Assembly (NCBI RefSeq): GCF_000964225.1
Contig: NZ_BAMZ01000082.1
Location: 104,570 to 168,569 of the forward strand
Direction of reading: 5' to 3'
Length of the DNA: 64,000 nucleotides
Origin: Acetobacter syzygii
Lineage (GTDB): Bacteria > Pseudomonadota > Alphaproteobacteria > Acetobacterales > Acetobacteraceae
Below, piece after piece: positions 53,893-62,396 of this stretch. The notes under the pieces were generated by a model that saw only the letters and a list, made by a program, of their open reading frames with translations, did no database searches and had not been told where the DNA came from. Position 1 is the stretch's first letter, and each line of letters opens with the position of its first letter. Both the position numbers and the translations under genes were made by a program.

Positions 53893-54675
53893 TTATTCGG
53901 CCTTTTGCCCGGACGCAATGTTGGCCAGGGTCGCAACGGATAAAATACGGATCCGATGGTTTTCAGCACTTGCAATCAGATGGTCGCGGCGGAAGGCACT
54001 AATGGTGCGGCTGACTGTTTCAATCGTCAGGCCCAGATAATCGGCAATATCCACCCGTGTCATGGGGACAGAAGCCAGAGTCTCCGCCTCCTGCCGCCGG
54101 TTGGCGGTGAGGTGGAACGCTTTCATCCGATCAAGCAGAAATGTAGCGACTTTTTCCCGCGCGGTTTTGCGGCCCAGCAGCAGCATCTGTTCCTGCGCTT
54201 CGGCCAGCTTGTCGGTTACGGCCGCCAGCAGGCTGCGTTCAAAGGTAGGGTAGTCACTCAGCAGTGTTTCAAGCTGCGGGCGCATAAAGCGGCACAGGCG
54301 CACGTTATCTACCGTTTCTGCCCCAAAAGAGTAGGTCTGTGCCGTGCTCAGGCCCAAAAACTGCCCCGCATCGGCAAAACCCGTAATCTGCCTACGGCCA
54401 TCGGGGAGGGACTTGAACAGTTTGACGGTCCCGCGAGTCACATTGAAAAAGGCCAGTGCTGGCTCCCCTTCCTCAATAATGGTCGTGCTTGGTGGCAGGA
54501 TTAACTGGCGGGAAGAATGGGCAAGGGCTGCCAGCCCCTCCTCATCCATGCTGTTGCACAGGCTTCTGTTCCGTATGTCACACACAAGGCAACGCATGAC
54601 ATCCAAATCCGTTTTGGAGGCGGGAACCACCCCACCAACGGGCGGAAGGGCGGATGTTGGGGAGGGAAAAGTCAT
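53893..54675 (-). CDS. FNR-type (Crp/Fnr family) oxygen-sensing transcriptional regulator
   Basis: A 260-residue regulator. The N-terminal Cys29, Cys32 and Cys40 (C-x2-C-x7-C, in RCLVCDIRNRSLC) together with Cys128 (NVRLCRF) form the ligands for an oxygen-labile 4Fe-4S cluster, as in FnrL/FnrN. The cyclic-nucleotide-like fold spans about 50-160, the dimerisation helix follows, and the helix-turn-helix contains DIADYLGLTIETVSRTISAF, with the E-x-x-S-R contact to TTGAT sites. FNR boxes lie upstream toward ompW. It is convergent with the DegP-family gene. Confidence 0.94.
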   Translation of the reverse strand: MTFPSPTSALPPVGGVVPASKTDLDVMRCLVCDIRNRSLCNSMDEEGLAALAHSSRQLILPPSTTIIEEGEPALAFFNVTRGTVKLFKSLPDGRRQITGFADAGQFLGLSTAQTYSFGAETVDNVRLCRFMRPQLETLLSDYPTFERSLLAAVTDKLAEAQEQMLLLGRKTAREKVATFLLDRMKAFHLTANRRQEAETLASVPMTRVDIADYLGLTIETVSRTISAFRRDHLIASAENHRIRILSVATLANIASGQKAE

Positions 54676-54770
54676 GCGATAAATCCAGAAAACCGTTTAG
54701 TATTAACCTGTTATGGCCTTGTTATAACGGTTGGGGCGGTTAAGGCCCACCAAGCAACATTGAACTTGTG

Positions 54771-54784
54771 TTGACATAAATCAA
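54771..54784. promoter_or_regulatory. FNR box 1 (TTGAC-N4-ATCAA)
   Basis: TTGACATAAATCAA matches the FNR consensus TTGAT-N4-ATCAA at nine of ten fixed positions. It lies 96 bases before the FNR-type regulator start, which would fit autoregulation, and 192 bases before ompW. Confidence 0.65.
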
Positions 54785-54895
54785 TCATACCGTGGGATTA
54801 TTTTAATTGCAGGACAGAACTGCAAGAAAAGCCAAAGCAACGTCTGTGGTTAAAATGACACAGTTTTAACTCATCTTCTACCGTGTGCCGAGAAC

Positions 54896-54909
54896 TTGAT
54901 CTACATCAA
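54896..54909. promoter_or_regulatory. FNR box 2, perfect consensus, upstream of ompW
   Basis: TTGATCTACATCAA is a perfect FNR half-site pair. Its centre is about 74 bases before the ompW ATG, so a start site near 54944 would put it at the -41.5 activating position. I did not find a strong -10 there. Confidence 0.75.
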
Positions 54910-54976
54910 GGCTGCATTGGCCCGAGCATGGTCTTTCCCGCACAGAATTACAGTGCAGTGGAAGAGACAAATCGCA

Positions 54977-55810
54977 ATGGTCAAGTTCCGTTCCTTTCTG
55001 ACAGCCACAGTGGCTGGTGTGGCCGCCCTTACAGGTGCAGCACAGGCGCAGACAGCAGTTCCCAATGCTGCCTACGTTAATGCTCCGGTCATGAACCGTA
55101 TCCCCGATGCGCAGAAACCTTCTGGCCATTGTGGTATTTTTGAAACCTGCGCCAGCACCAAGATCGGTCTGAGCAAGGGCGATATCATGATCCGCCTGTC
55201 GGGCGTTGGTGTTCTGCCGCAGGACCGTGACAACCATGGCGTGAGCGCAAGCGTGAACGGTGGTGCTTATGCTCATCTGAACGGCACCCGCACTTCCACC
55301 ACCAATCAGGCTATGCCGGAACTGACGGTTGAATACTTCATCACCAACAACCTGTCTGTTGACCTGATTGCCACCAGCACCCGTCATGAAGTTTCGGCTG
55401 AAGGCGGCACTCTGGCTGGCCTTACAGGGTCCCATAAGACGGATATCGGCTCTGCATGGGTTCTGCCCCCGACCCTGACGTTCGCCTGGCATTTCCGCCC
55501 CAACAAGCGCTTTAACCCGTATGTTGGCGTTGGTGCGACAGCTATGTGGTTCCACAACATGCATGGTGCGGATGGCATTAAGCTGAACTCCGGCTTTACC
55601 GGTGGTCCGTCTGTTAACGTTGGCTTTGACTACCAGATCGTTGGTAACTGGTTCTTCAACGCAGACGTCAAGCAGATGTTCGTCCGTATGCATGCATGGG
55701 GCAAAGGTGGCGCTCTGGACAGCCTGGTTGCTGGCAGCACCGTGCGCGTCAAAGCCCACGAATCCCTGGACCCCACCGTGGTGTCCGCCGGTATTGCATA
55801 CCGCTTCTGA
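54977..55810 (+). CDS. ompW: Outer membrane protein OmpW family
   Basis: A small eight-stranded beta-barrel porin-like protein of 277 residues. The signal peptide MVKFRSFLTATVAGVAALTG ends near AQA-QT. The OmpW signature LTVEYFITNNLSVDLIATSTRHEV, PPTLTFAWHF, NPYVGVGATAMWF and NWFFNADVKQMFV are present, ending in AGIAYRF with the terminal Phe needed for BAM insertion. The start is ATG 54977; upstream frame back to 54896 is only open leader. OmpW is known to respond to FNR in enterics, consistent with the boxes upstream. hemN starts nine bases after the stop. Confidence 0.92.
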   Translation: MVKFRSFLTATVAGVAALTGAAQAQTAVPNAAYVNAPVMNRIPDAQKPSGHCGIFETCASTKIGLSKGDIMIRLSGVGVLPQDRDNHGVSASVNGGAYAHLNGTRTSTTNQAMPELTVEYFITNNLSVDLIATSTRHEVSAEGGTLAGLTGSHKTDIGSAWVLPPTLTFAWHFRPNKRFNPYVGVGATAMWFHNMHGADGIKLNSGFTGGPSVNVGFDYQIVGNWFFNADVKQMFVRMHAWGKGGALDSLVAGSTVRVKAHESLDPTVVSAGIAYRF

Positions 55811-55819
55811 TCTAAGCTG

Positions 55820-57211
55820 ATGAGCGCGGACACCGTCTCTGACCTGATCTCCCGCTACGGCGGGAATCTGCCGCGCTATACCAGTTACCCGACCGCAGCC
55901 AGCTTTTCGGATGCGGTTGGGGCGCAGGATGTGGAAGGCTGGCTGCGCACGCTGCCAGCGGACCTGCCTGTCTCGCTTTATTTTCATGTTCCCTTCTGTG
56001 ATGAACTGTGCCGGTTTTGTGGGTGCAATACATCCGTTATGCGGCATGAGGATGGGCGTGTTGCCTATGGTGACCTGCTGCGCGAGGAAATGCGCCGGGT
56101 CGTTGCCTTAACGGGCGAGCAGCGTGTGGTGCACCATCTCCAGTTTGGGGGGGGGACGCCCACAACATTGCCTGCCGCATCGCTCCGGCAGCTTATGCGT
56201 GCGGTCCGCACGTTTTTCCGTTTTGCAGATCAGGCCGAACTGGCCATGGAGATGGACCCGCGCCACGTGCCGCAGGGTTATCCCGCCCTGTTGGGTGATC
56301 TGGGCTTTAACCGCATCAGCCTTGGTGTGCAGGATCTGGACGAAAAGGTGCAGGAAGCCTGCGGACGCCACCAGTCCTTTGAGCAGACACAAAGCTGCAT
56401 CCAGCAGGTGCGCGATGCCGGTGTGAGCGGTGTCAACATCGATCTGATTTATGGCCTGCCTTACCAGACGGTGGAGAGCGTGGGGGAGACGGCACGCCAG
56501 ATTGCCTCCCTTCGCCCCGATCGTCTGGCTGTGTTTGGGTATGCCCATATTCCATGGAAGCAGAAGCGCCAGAAGCTTATTCCAGAGGCTGCGTTGCCTG
56601 CTTCGCCCGAACGGTTGGCCCAGCGTGCGCAAATCGATGCGGTTTTGCAGGCACAGGGGTATCAGCCCGTCGGTCTGGACCATTATGCCCTACCCACGGA
56701 TGCTTTGGCAAAGGCGGCCACGGCTGGCACCCTACACCGTAATTTTCAGGGTTATACGACCGATTCCTGCCCGGTTCTGCTGGGTATGGGGGCTTCGGCC
56801 ATTTCCATGATGCCCGCAGGGTTTGCGCAGAACATTCCAGCCGTTGCACCCTATGCACGGGCACTGGCCGATTCGGGTGATTTGCCGGTTATCCGGGGGG
56901 TGGCCTGTACGGCTGATGACCGGTGCAGGGCGGCTATTATCGAACGGATCATGTGTGATCTGGCGGTTGACCTGAACGCTCCTACGTTGCCCGATAATCC
57001 GGGGCTGGCAGGATTTGCCGAGGAACTGGCAAGCCTGAGCCTGTTTGAGCGCGATGGGCTGATTACCCGCACCAACAGCCGGATTGAAGTGACAGAAAAA
57101 GGTCGCCCCTTCCTGCGCAATGTTGCCGCAGTTTTTGATACGAGAAAAAAAGAACTGGCAGCCGCAAGTGCAGGCAAAGCTCCGGCACCGCGTTTTTCTG
57201 GTGCCTTGTAA
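55820..57211 (+). CDS. hemN: Oxygen-independent coproporphyrinogen III oxidase HemN
   Basis: A radical-SAM enzyme that decarboxylates coproporphyrinogen III when oxygen is limiting. It has 463 residues. The cluster motif is C60-x3-C64-x2-C67-x-C69 (HVPFCDELCRFCGCN), followed by the conserved QFGGGTPTTLP encoded across a nine-G run (56147-56155), and DLIYGLPYQT. The NFQGYTTD and GMGASAIS segments identify it as HemN rather than HemW. It follows ompW by nine bases, so it probably shares the FNR-controlled transcript. Confidence 0.96.
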   Translation: MSADTVSDLISRYGGNLPRYTSYPTAASFSDAVGAQDVEGWLRTLPADLPVSLYFHVPFCDELCRFCGCNTSVMRHEDGRVAYGDLLREEMRRVVALTGEQRVVHHLQFGGGTPTTLPAASLRQLMRAVRTFFRFADQAELAMEMDPRHVPQGYPALLGDLGFNRISLGVQDLDEKVQEACGRHQSFEQTQSCIQQVRDAGVSGVNIDLIYGLPYQTVESVGETARQIASLRPDRLAVFGYAHIPWKQKRQKLIPEAALPASPERLAQRAQIDAVLQAQGYQPVGLDHYALPTDALAKAATAGTLHRNFQGYTTDSCPVLLGMGASAISMMPAGFAQNIPAVAPYARALADSGDLPVIRGVACTADDRCRAAIIERIMCDLAVDLNAPTLPDNPGLAGFAEELASLSLFERDGLITRTNSRIEVTEKGRPFLRNVAAVFDTRKKELAAASAGKAPAPRFSGAL

Positions 57212-57370
57212 AATAGATCGTTAAAATTGGCATTTCTGCCATGCAACTTGATCATCCTGTTATTTTGGCGCATGGAGGAAAGCTTCTGAACCGCAGAGGC
57301 TATGCTCCAGAAAGCCTCGTATCTCTGGTTCCAAAGCCTGTTTTTTGCTTCAGCGGAAGGATCGGACATT

Positions 57371-58048
57371 ATGTGTTCTCATGTGCCCATGCCCGGCCAG
57401 AGCGGTCATTTTGCCCTGCCGGACAGTCTGGCCCATACCCCGATCTCTTCGCACCCGTTCCCGCATTGGATGTTGGAGAATGTGCTGGAGCCAGCCGCGT
57501 GCGAGGCGCTGCTGGAATGGAACCCCGGAGAAGCCGCCATAGCGGGCGATGTTGGTGGACGGCGGGAAACCCGTAATGCCTTCCGTGTGTTTGTGGACCC
57601 ACCGGCCCGCGCAAGGGATGCCCGGCTGGACCGCATGGCCCGGCAGCTTGATAGCGAAGTCATGCGCAGAACTTTTGAGACGGTGTGCAAAAGCCCGTTG
57701 GAGGAAGCGGCTCTGCGGCTTGAGCTATGCCTAGATACGGATGGATTCTGGCTGGAACCCCATACGGATATTGGGGCGAAAAAACTGACATTGCTGATCT
57801 CCCTTTCCACGGGGGAGGAGGCAGGGCAGTGGGGTACGGATCTGATGACCCCGCAAGGCGAGTCTGTTGCCCGGGCATCGGGGGCCTTTAATTCCGCTGT
57901 TTTGTTCATTCCATCGGACAAAACATGGCATGGCTTTGTGCAGCGGCCCATCCGGGGTACGCGGCGGACCCTTATTGTTAATTTTGTCGATAAAAACTGG
58001 CGGGCCGTGCACGAACTGGCCTTTGGACCGCGCATGGCCCGGTCCTGA
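57371..58048 (+). CDS. 2-oxoglutarate/Fe(II)-dependent dioxygenase-like protein
   Basis: A soluble double-stranded beta-helix protein of 225 residues. The iron-binding motif H131-x-D133 lies in WLEPHTDIGAKKLTLLISL, the distal His187 in DKTWHGF, and the oxoglutarate-binding Arg in GTRRTLIVNF. This matches the 2OG-Fe(II) oxygenase superfamily (prolyl-4-hydroxylase-like). The substrate is unknown. ATG 57371 has GGAAGGA eight bases upstream; the frame is open to 57302. A strong terminator follows. Confidence 0.85.
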   Translation: MCSHVPMPGQSGHFALPDSLAHTPISSHPFPHWMLENVLEPAACEALLEWNPGEAAIAGDVGGRRETRNAFRVFVDPPARARDARLDRMARQLDSEVMRRTFETVCKSPLEEAALRLELCLDTDGFWLEPHTDIGAKKLTLLISLSTGEEAGQWGTDLMTPQGESVARASGAFNSAVLFIPSDKTWHGFVQRPIRGTRRTLIVNFVDKNWRAVHELAFGPRMARS

Positions 58049-58072
58049 TCTTTCCTGTTTGGCGGAAATAGC

Positions 58073-58102
58073 GCAAAACGGGCCGGGGGGCCCGTTTTTT
58101 GC
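58073..58102 (+). terminator. Terminator after the dioxygenase-like gene
   Basis: A 10-bp perfect stem (AAAACGGGCC at 58075-58084, GGCCCGTTTT at 58089-58098) with a GGGG loop, followed by TT. The A-rich left arm makes it able to act both ways. Confidence 0.8.
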
Positions 58103-58162
58103 AATTCTGTGACAAATCGGGTTTAGGAAAACTACAAAAAATTCAACGGGGATAAAACGGGA

Positions 58163-59800
58163 ATGAGTGAACCTGCGCGTGAGTCGATGGAGTTCGATGT
58201 TGTCATTGTTGGCGGTGGTCCCGCCGGACTGGCTGCCGCCATTCGCCTGCGCCAGCTTTCGCCGCAAACCAGTGTCTGCCTGATTGAAAAAGGGAGCGAG
58301 ATCGGGGCGCACATCGTATCCGGTGCGGTTATTGAACCGCGTGCTCTGGCTGAACTGCTGCCAGACTGGCGCGAACGTGGCGCACCGTTGAATACACCCG
58401 TTACGGCGGAAGACATGCTGTACCTGACCGAAACAGGCAGCATCCGTGTGCCCATGCTGGATAAGGTTATGCCGCACATGGCTAACCACGGGAATTTCAT
58501 TGTCAGCCTGGGTGAAGTCTGCCGCTGGCTGGCCGTACAGGCCGAGGAACTGGGGGTGGAAATTTACCCCGGTTTTGCTGGTGCTGAGGTGCTGATTGAA
58601 CATAACCGTGTGGTGGGTGTGGCAACAGGGGACATGGGAGTGGGCCGTGATGGCAAACCCGGCCCCAACTACCAGCCCGGTATGGAACTGCGTGGCCGCT
58701 ACACCCTGTTTGCAGAAGGCTGCCGTGGCTCCCTGACCAAACAGGTCATGGCGCACTATGACCTGCGTAAAGAGGTGGACCCACAGACCTATGGCCTAGG
58801 CATTAAGGAAGTGTGGGAAATTCCGGCCGAGAACCATCGCCCCGGTCTGGTGCAGCACAGCTTTGGCTGGCCACTGGATGACAAGACCTATGGCGGCGCA
58901 TGGCTCTACCATTTTGGCGATAATCTTGTGTCCTACGGCTTTGTTATCGGGCTGGATTACGCCAACACATGGCTTTCCCCGTTTGAGGAAATGCAGCGCG
59001 TCAAACTGCACCCGGCGTTTCGTAAACATCTTGAGGGCGGGCGTCGTATTTCCTATGGCGCGCGGGCTTTGTCCGAGGGTGGGTTGCAGTCCATACCACG
59101 CCTGACTTTCCCCGGTGGTGCATTGATCGGGGATTCGGCAGGGTTCCTGAATGTGCCCAAGATCAAAGGCACCCATACGGCCATGAAGTCAGGTATGCTG
59201 GCAGCGGAAGCCGTGGTGGAAGCCATAAAGACCGATCGGGTAGAACCCGCGGCCTTGACCGAAAAAGTCCGCCGGTCATGGTTGTGGCAGGAACTGCGCG
59301 CAGCACGGAACATTCGTCCTGCTTTTGCCCGGTTCGGGGCTAAGGGTGGAGCTGTGTATGCCGGGCTGGATGCCATGCTGCTGCGTGGCCGCGCACCATG
59401 GACGCTGCACTTCAAACATCAGGATAACGACACCCTGCGGGCGGCCGATCTGTGCACAAAGCCCTTTTACCCCAAGCCCGATGGCAAGCTGACGTTCGAC
59501 CGCCTGTCCTCCGTCTTTTTGTCCGCCACCAATCATGAGGAAGATCAGCCCGTTCATCTGCGGTTGAAAAATCCGTCGTTGTGGAAAACGGTCAACTGGG
59601 ATGTGTTCCGTGCACCGGAGGCGCGTTATTGCCCCGCAGGTGTGTACGAAGTGGCGGACGAGCAGACAGACCCACATCTGCAAATCAACGCTCAGAACTG
59701 CGTACATTGCAAAACGTGCGACATTAAGGACCCCACCCAGAATATAGACTGGACCACGCCAGAAGGGGGTGGTGGGCCCAATTATCCGGCTGGTATGTGA
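58163..59800 (+). CDS. Electron transfer flavoprotein-ubiquinone oxidoreductase (ETF-QO)
   Basis: An inner-membrane-bound flavoprotein that passes electrons from reduced ETF to ubiquinone. It has 545 residues. FAD binding GGGPAGLAAA lies near residue 18, a ubiquinone/FAD domain has GGALIGDSAGFLNVPKIKGTH, and the C-terminal ferredoxin-like 4Fe-4S domain has PAGVYEV then CVHCKTCDIKDPTQNIDW. Bacterial membrane association is through a surface helix, not a transmembrane segment. It lies directly before etfB-etfA, forming a complete acyl-CoA dehydrogenase electron branch, although no acyl-CoA dehydrogenase is in the window. Confidence 0.95.
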   Translation: MSEPARESMEFDVVIVGGGPAGLAAAIRLRQLSPQTSVCLIEKGSEIGAHIVSGAVIEPRALAELLPDWRERGAPLNTPVTAEDMLYLTETGSIRVPMLDKVMPHMANHGNFIVSLGEVCRWLAVQAEELGVEIYPGFAGAEVLIEHNRVVGVATGDMGVGRDGKPGPNYQPGMELRGRYTLFAEGCRGSLTKQVMAHYDLRKEVDPQTYGLGIKEVWEIPAENHRPGLVQHSFGWPLDDKTYGGAWLYHFGDNLVSYGFVIGLDYANTWLSPFEEMQRVKLHPAFRKHLEGGRRISYGARALSEGGLQSIPRLTFPGGALIGDSAGFLNVPKIKGTHTAMKSGMLAAEAVVEAIKTDRVEPAALTEKVRRSWLWQELRAARNIRPAFARFGAKGGAVYAGLDAMLLRGRAPWTLHFKHQDNDTLRAADLCTKPFYPKPDGKLTFDRLSSVFLSATNHEEDQPVHLRLKNPSLWKTVNWDVFRAPEARYCPAGVYEVADEQTDPHLQINAQNCVHCKTCDIKDPTQNIDWTTPEGGGGPNYPAGM

Positions 59801-59863
59801 ATTTTGCTCAAAGTACGATAAAGCATCGTCCGAACCATCCTGCGTCTGCAAGCGAAAGAAGTC

Positions 59864-60613
59864 ATGAAGATACTCGTACCTGTAAAGCGGGTTGTTGATT
59901 ACAACATCAAACCGCGCGTCAAGGCGGATGGCAGCGGAGTGGAAACCGCTGGCGTCAAGATGTCCATGAACCCGTTTGACGAAATTGCGGTTGAGGAAGC
60001 CGTGCGCCTGCGTGAAAAAGGCGCTGCTTCCGAAGTCGTTGTTGTGTCCATCGGTGTGCAGCAGGCGCAGGATACCCTGCGTACCGCCATGGCCATGGGC
60101 GCTGACCGGGCTATTCTGGTCCTGACGGAAGAAAGCCCCGAACCTCTTGCCGTTGCCAAAGTGCTTAAAAAGCTGGTCGAAAAAGAAGGCCCCTCACTGG
60201 TTGTGCTGGGCAAGCAGGCCATTGATGACGACATGAATGCAACCGGCCAGATGCTGGCAGGTCTGCTGGGTTGGGGTCAGGGCACATTTGCCAGCAAGGT
60301 GGATGTTGCCGATGGCCGCGTGCTGGTCAGCCGCGAAATTGATGGCGGAACGGAACAGGTTTCGCTGGTTCTTCCGGCCATTGTTACGGCGGATCTGCGG
60401 TTGAACGAACCGCGCTATGCGTCCCTGCCCAATATTATGAAAGCCAAGAAAAAGCCGTTGGAAACCATTCCAGCCGCTGACCTTGGGGTGGACATGGCAC
60501 CACGCCTGACCATTGTTTCCGTTGCTGAACCGACGGAACGCAAGGCAGGCATCAAGCTTGGCTCCGCAACGGAGCTGGTGGAAAAACTGCGCAACGAAGC
60601 AAAGGTGATCTGA
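59864..60613 (+). CDS. etfB: Electron transfer flavoprotein subunit beta
   Basis: EtfB is the AMP-binding beta subunit of ETF, 249 residues. The N-terminal [59 protein letters not shown] and [22 protein letters not shown] (with the ETF beta signature) are typical. The start is preceded by AAGCGAAAGAAGTC. etfA begins two bases after the stop. Confidence 0.96.
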   Translation: MKILVPVKRVVDYNIKPRVKADGSGVETAGVKMSMNPFDEIAVEEAVRLREKGAASEVVVVSIGVQQAQDTLRTAMAMGADRAILVLTEESPEPLAVAKVLKKLVEKEGPSLVVLGKQAIDDDMNATGQMLAGLLGWGQGTFASKVDVADGRVLVSREIDGGTEQVSLVLPAIVTADLRLNEPRYASLPNIMKAKKKPLETIPAADLGVDMAPRLTIVSVAEPTERKAGIKLGSATELVEKLRNEAKVI

Positions 60614-60615
60614 AC

Positions 60616-61542
60616 ATGACCGCTCTTGTTCTTCTGGATCATGAAGGCGGGCAGATCAGAAAGGCAGCCCTTTCTGCTGTAACCGCCGCCGCCCGTCTGG
60701 GTGATGTGCATGTGCTGGTTACGGGCGATGCCGCTCTGGCACAGGCTGCCAGCCGCATTGCTGGTGTTTCCAAGGTGCTGCACGCGGCAGATGCCCGCTA
60801 TGCCCACGAACTGGCCGAACCTCTGGCCGCTCTTGTGGCTTCGCTGGCTGCCAGCTACGACCATGTTGTGGCTGCTGCGGGTGCAACGGGCAAAAACGTG
60901 CTGCCCCGTGCAGCCGCCCTGCTGGATGTGCAGCCTATTCCCGATGTGGTGAGCATTGTGGATGCACAGACCTTTGTACGCCCGATTTACGCTGGCAATG
61001 CCTTGGCTACGGTACGTTCTGCCGATGCCAAAAAAGTTCTGACTGTGCGTAGCGCATCGTTTGATGCCGCAGCGGCAGAAGGGGGTAGCGCACCTGTTGA
61101 GGTTGTGGCAGCGGTGGAAAGCCCAGACGTGTCCCGTTTTGAGGCAGTCCAGCTTTCCGATTCCGCACGCCCCGATCTGGAATCGGCTCGTGTTGTGGTG
61201 TCTGGTGGGCGCGGTATGGGCAGCGAGGAAAAATTCCACGCGCTCGACCCGCTGGCCGATGCTCTGGGCGCGGCTGTTGGCGCATCCCGCGCGGCAGTGG
61301 ATTCGGGTTTTGTGCCCAACGAATTGCAGGTTGGTCAGACCGGCAAGATTGTTGCACCGGAACTGTATATGGCGTTCGGTATTTCCGGCGCTATCCAGCA
61401 TCTGGCAGGGATGAAGGACAGCCGCGTAATTGTTGCGGTTAATAAAGACCCCGAAGCCCCAATTTTTCAGGTCGCGGATTACGGCATTGTGGGTGACCTG
61501 TTCGAGGTTGTGCCGCAGTTGGTGGAAGCGCTTAAAAAGTAA
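60616..61542 (+). CDS. etfA: Electron transfer flavoprotein subunit alpha
   Basis: EtfA binds the FAD of the ETF heterodimer. It has 308 residues; the FAD-binding C-terminal domain shows [56 protein letters not shown] and [26 protein letters not shown]. It is two bases after etfB and closes with a hairpin terminator. Confidence 0.97.
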   Translation: MTALVLLDHEGGQIRKAALSAVTAAARLGDVHVLVTGDAALAQAASRIAGVSKVLHAADARYAHELAEPLAALVASLAASYDHVVAAAGATGKNVLPRAAALLDVQPIPDVVSIVDAQTFVRPIYAGNALATVRSADAKKVLTVRSASFDAAAAEGGSAPVEVVAAVESPDVSRFEAVQLSDSARPDLESARVVVSGGRGMGSEEKFHALDPLADALGAAVGASRAAVDSGFVPNELQVGQTGKIVAPELYMAFGISGAIQHLAGMKDSRVIVAVNKDPEAPIFQVADYGIVGDLFEVVPQLVEALKK

Positions 61543-61569
61543 GCGCTCTTCCATAATGCTGAGCATTAA

Positions 61570-61606
61570 AAGGCCCGTATGCCCGTGTGGTGTACGGGCT
61601 TTTTTG
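61570..61606 (+). terminator. Terminator after etfA
   Basis: Arms GCCCGTA (61573-61579) and TACGGGC (61593-61599) pair over a 13-base loop and are followed by TTTTTT (61600-61605). It lies just before the convergent TetR gene's stop. Confidence 0.7.
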
Positions 61607-61611
61607 CGCCG

Positions 61612-62259
61612 TTATTTTGAACCGTAGGCAGCCATAAAAACTTTGACCGCAGCGTGGATGACTTTTTCCTCATCCGTACTGTTGGTCCCGCTGCTCAGGT
61701 TAAAGCGCCTGAGGTGGGCAATGCGCGTCTGGCATAGTGCAAAAAACTGCTCGGCGGCAAAAACCGGGTCTTCTGTTGTCAGCGTGCCGCGGGCTTCCTG
61801 CTCACGAATCCAGTTGGCCAGCGTGGCAATGGCGACTCGGGGGCCGTTCTCCCAGAATATTGCTCCAAGCTGGGGAAAACGCGGCGCTTCGGAAACAATG
61901 ATCCGGTAGAGCATCAGACTGTCTGGTTGGGTAATCAGCCGTACCATGGCACGGGCCACGGCGGTCAATATCTCACGCGGGGGGGCGTTTTCCTGCACAG
62001 GGGCAAGGGCTACCGGCAGCTTTTCGCGGCAGCGCTGCTCCACAAAAGCGGCAAACAGGTCGGCCTTGTTGGCAAAGTAATTATACAGCGTTCCCTTGGA
62101 TACACCGGCCTGCCGCGCAATGGCGGACATGCTGGCGCCCTCATAACCATGTTCGGCAAATACCGAGCTGGCACCAGTCAGGATCTGTTGTCGTTTGGTT
62201 TCGGACTCCCCCATGCAGGGGGAGCAGGAGGGGGCGGGAACTGGGGAAGATAAGGCCAT
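61612..62259 (-). CDS. TetR/AcrR family transcriptional regulator
   Basis: A repressor-type protein of 215 residues. The helix-turn-helix is at about 33-60 (ILTGASSVFAEHGYEGASMSAIARQAGVSKGTLYNYFANKADLFAAF in family terms, seen here in segments), and a helical ligand domain follows with the C-terminal TetR-C motif. ATG 62259 is chosen as the nearest start with a plausible N-terminus; Met 62214 (MGESETKRQQ) is also possible, and the frame runs to 62430 through the neighbour's promoter. It is divergent from the RND outer-membrane factor, with a palindromic operator between them. Confidence 0.9.
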   Translation of the reverse strand: MALSSPVPAPSCSPCMGESETKRQQILTGASSVFAEHGYEGASMSAIARQAGVSKGTLYNYFANKADLFAAFVEQRCREKLPVALAPVQENAPPREILTAVARAMVRLITQPDSLMLYRIIVSEAPRFPQLGAIFWENGPRVAIATLANWIREQEARGTLTTEDPVFAAEQFFALCQTRIAHLRRFNLSSGTNSTDEEKVIHAAVKVFMAAYGSK

Positions 62260-62319
62260 GGATTTTCGGGCTTTGGAGACTTGTGATTGACGCGGTAGGG
62301 AAAGACGATAGGGTATGCC

Positions 62320-62340
62320 CTGACCGAACGGGTCGGTCAG
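62320..62340. promoter_or_regulatory. TetR operator candidate (CTGACCGA-N5-TCGGTCAG)
   Basis: A perfect inverted repeat with eight-base arms and a five-base spacer lies in the divergent promoter region, 61 bases from the TetR start and 57 bases from the outer-membrane factor start. Such 20-21 base palindromes are the usual TetR sites. Confidence 0.7.
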
Positions 62341-62396
62341 CGTAGCGGTTATAACGCATATTAAAGCAGGCGCATAATTTCGACGAGGGTAAGCGG

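Larger units (their letters stand above)
54676..54976. promoter_or_regulatory. Divergent control region between the FNR-type regulator and ompW
   Basis: A 300-base gap with no coding frame, containing two FNR-type boxes listed separately and AT-rich stretches suited to promoters. The ompW leader from about 54945 and its ribosome site (GAAGAGAC) lie at the right end. Confidence 0.6.
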
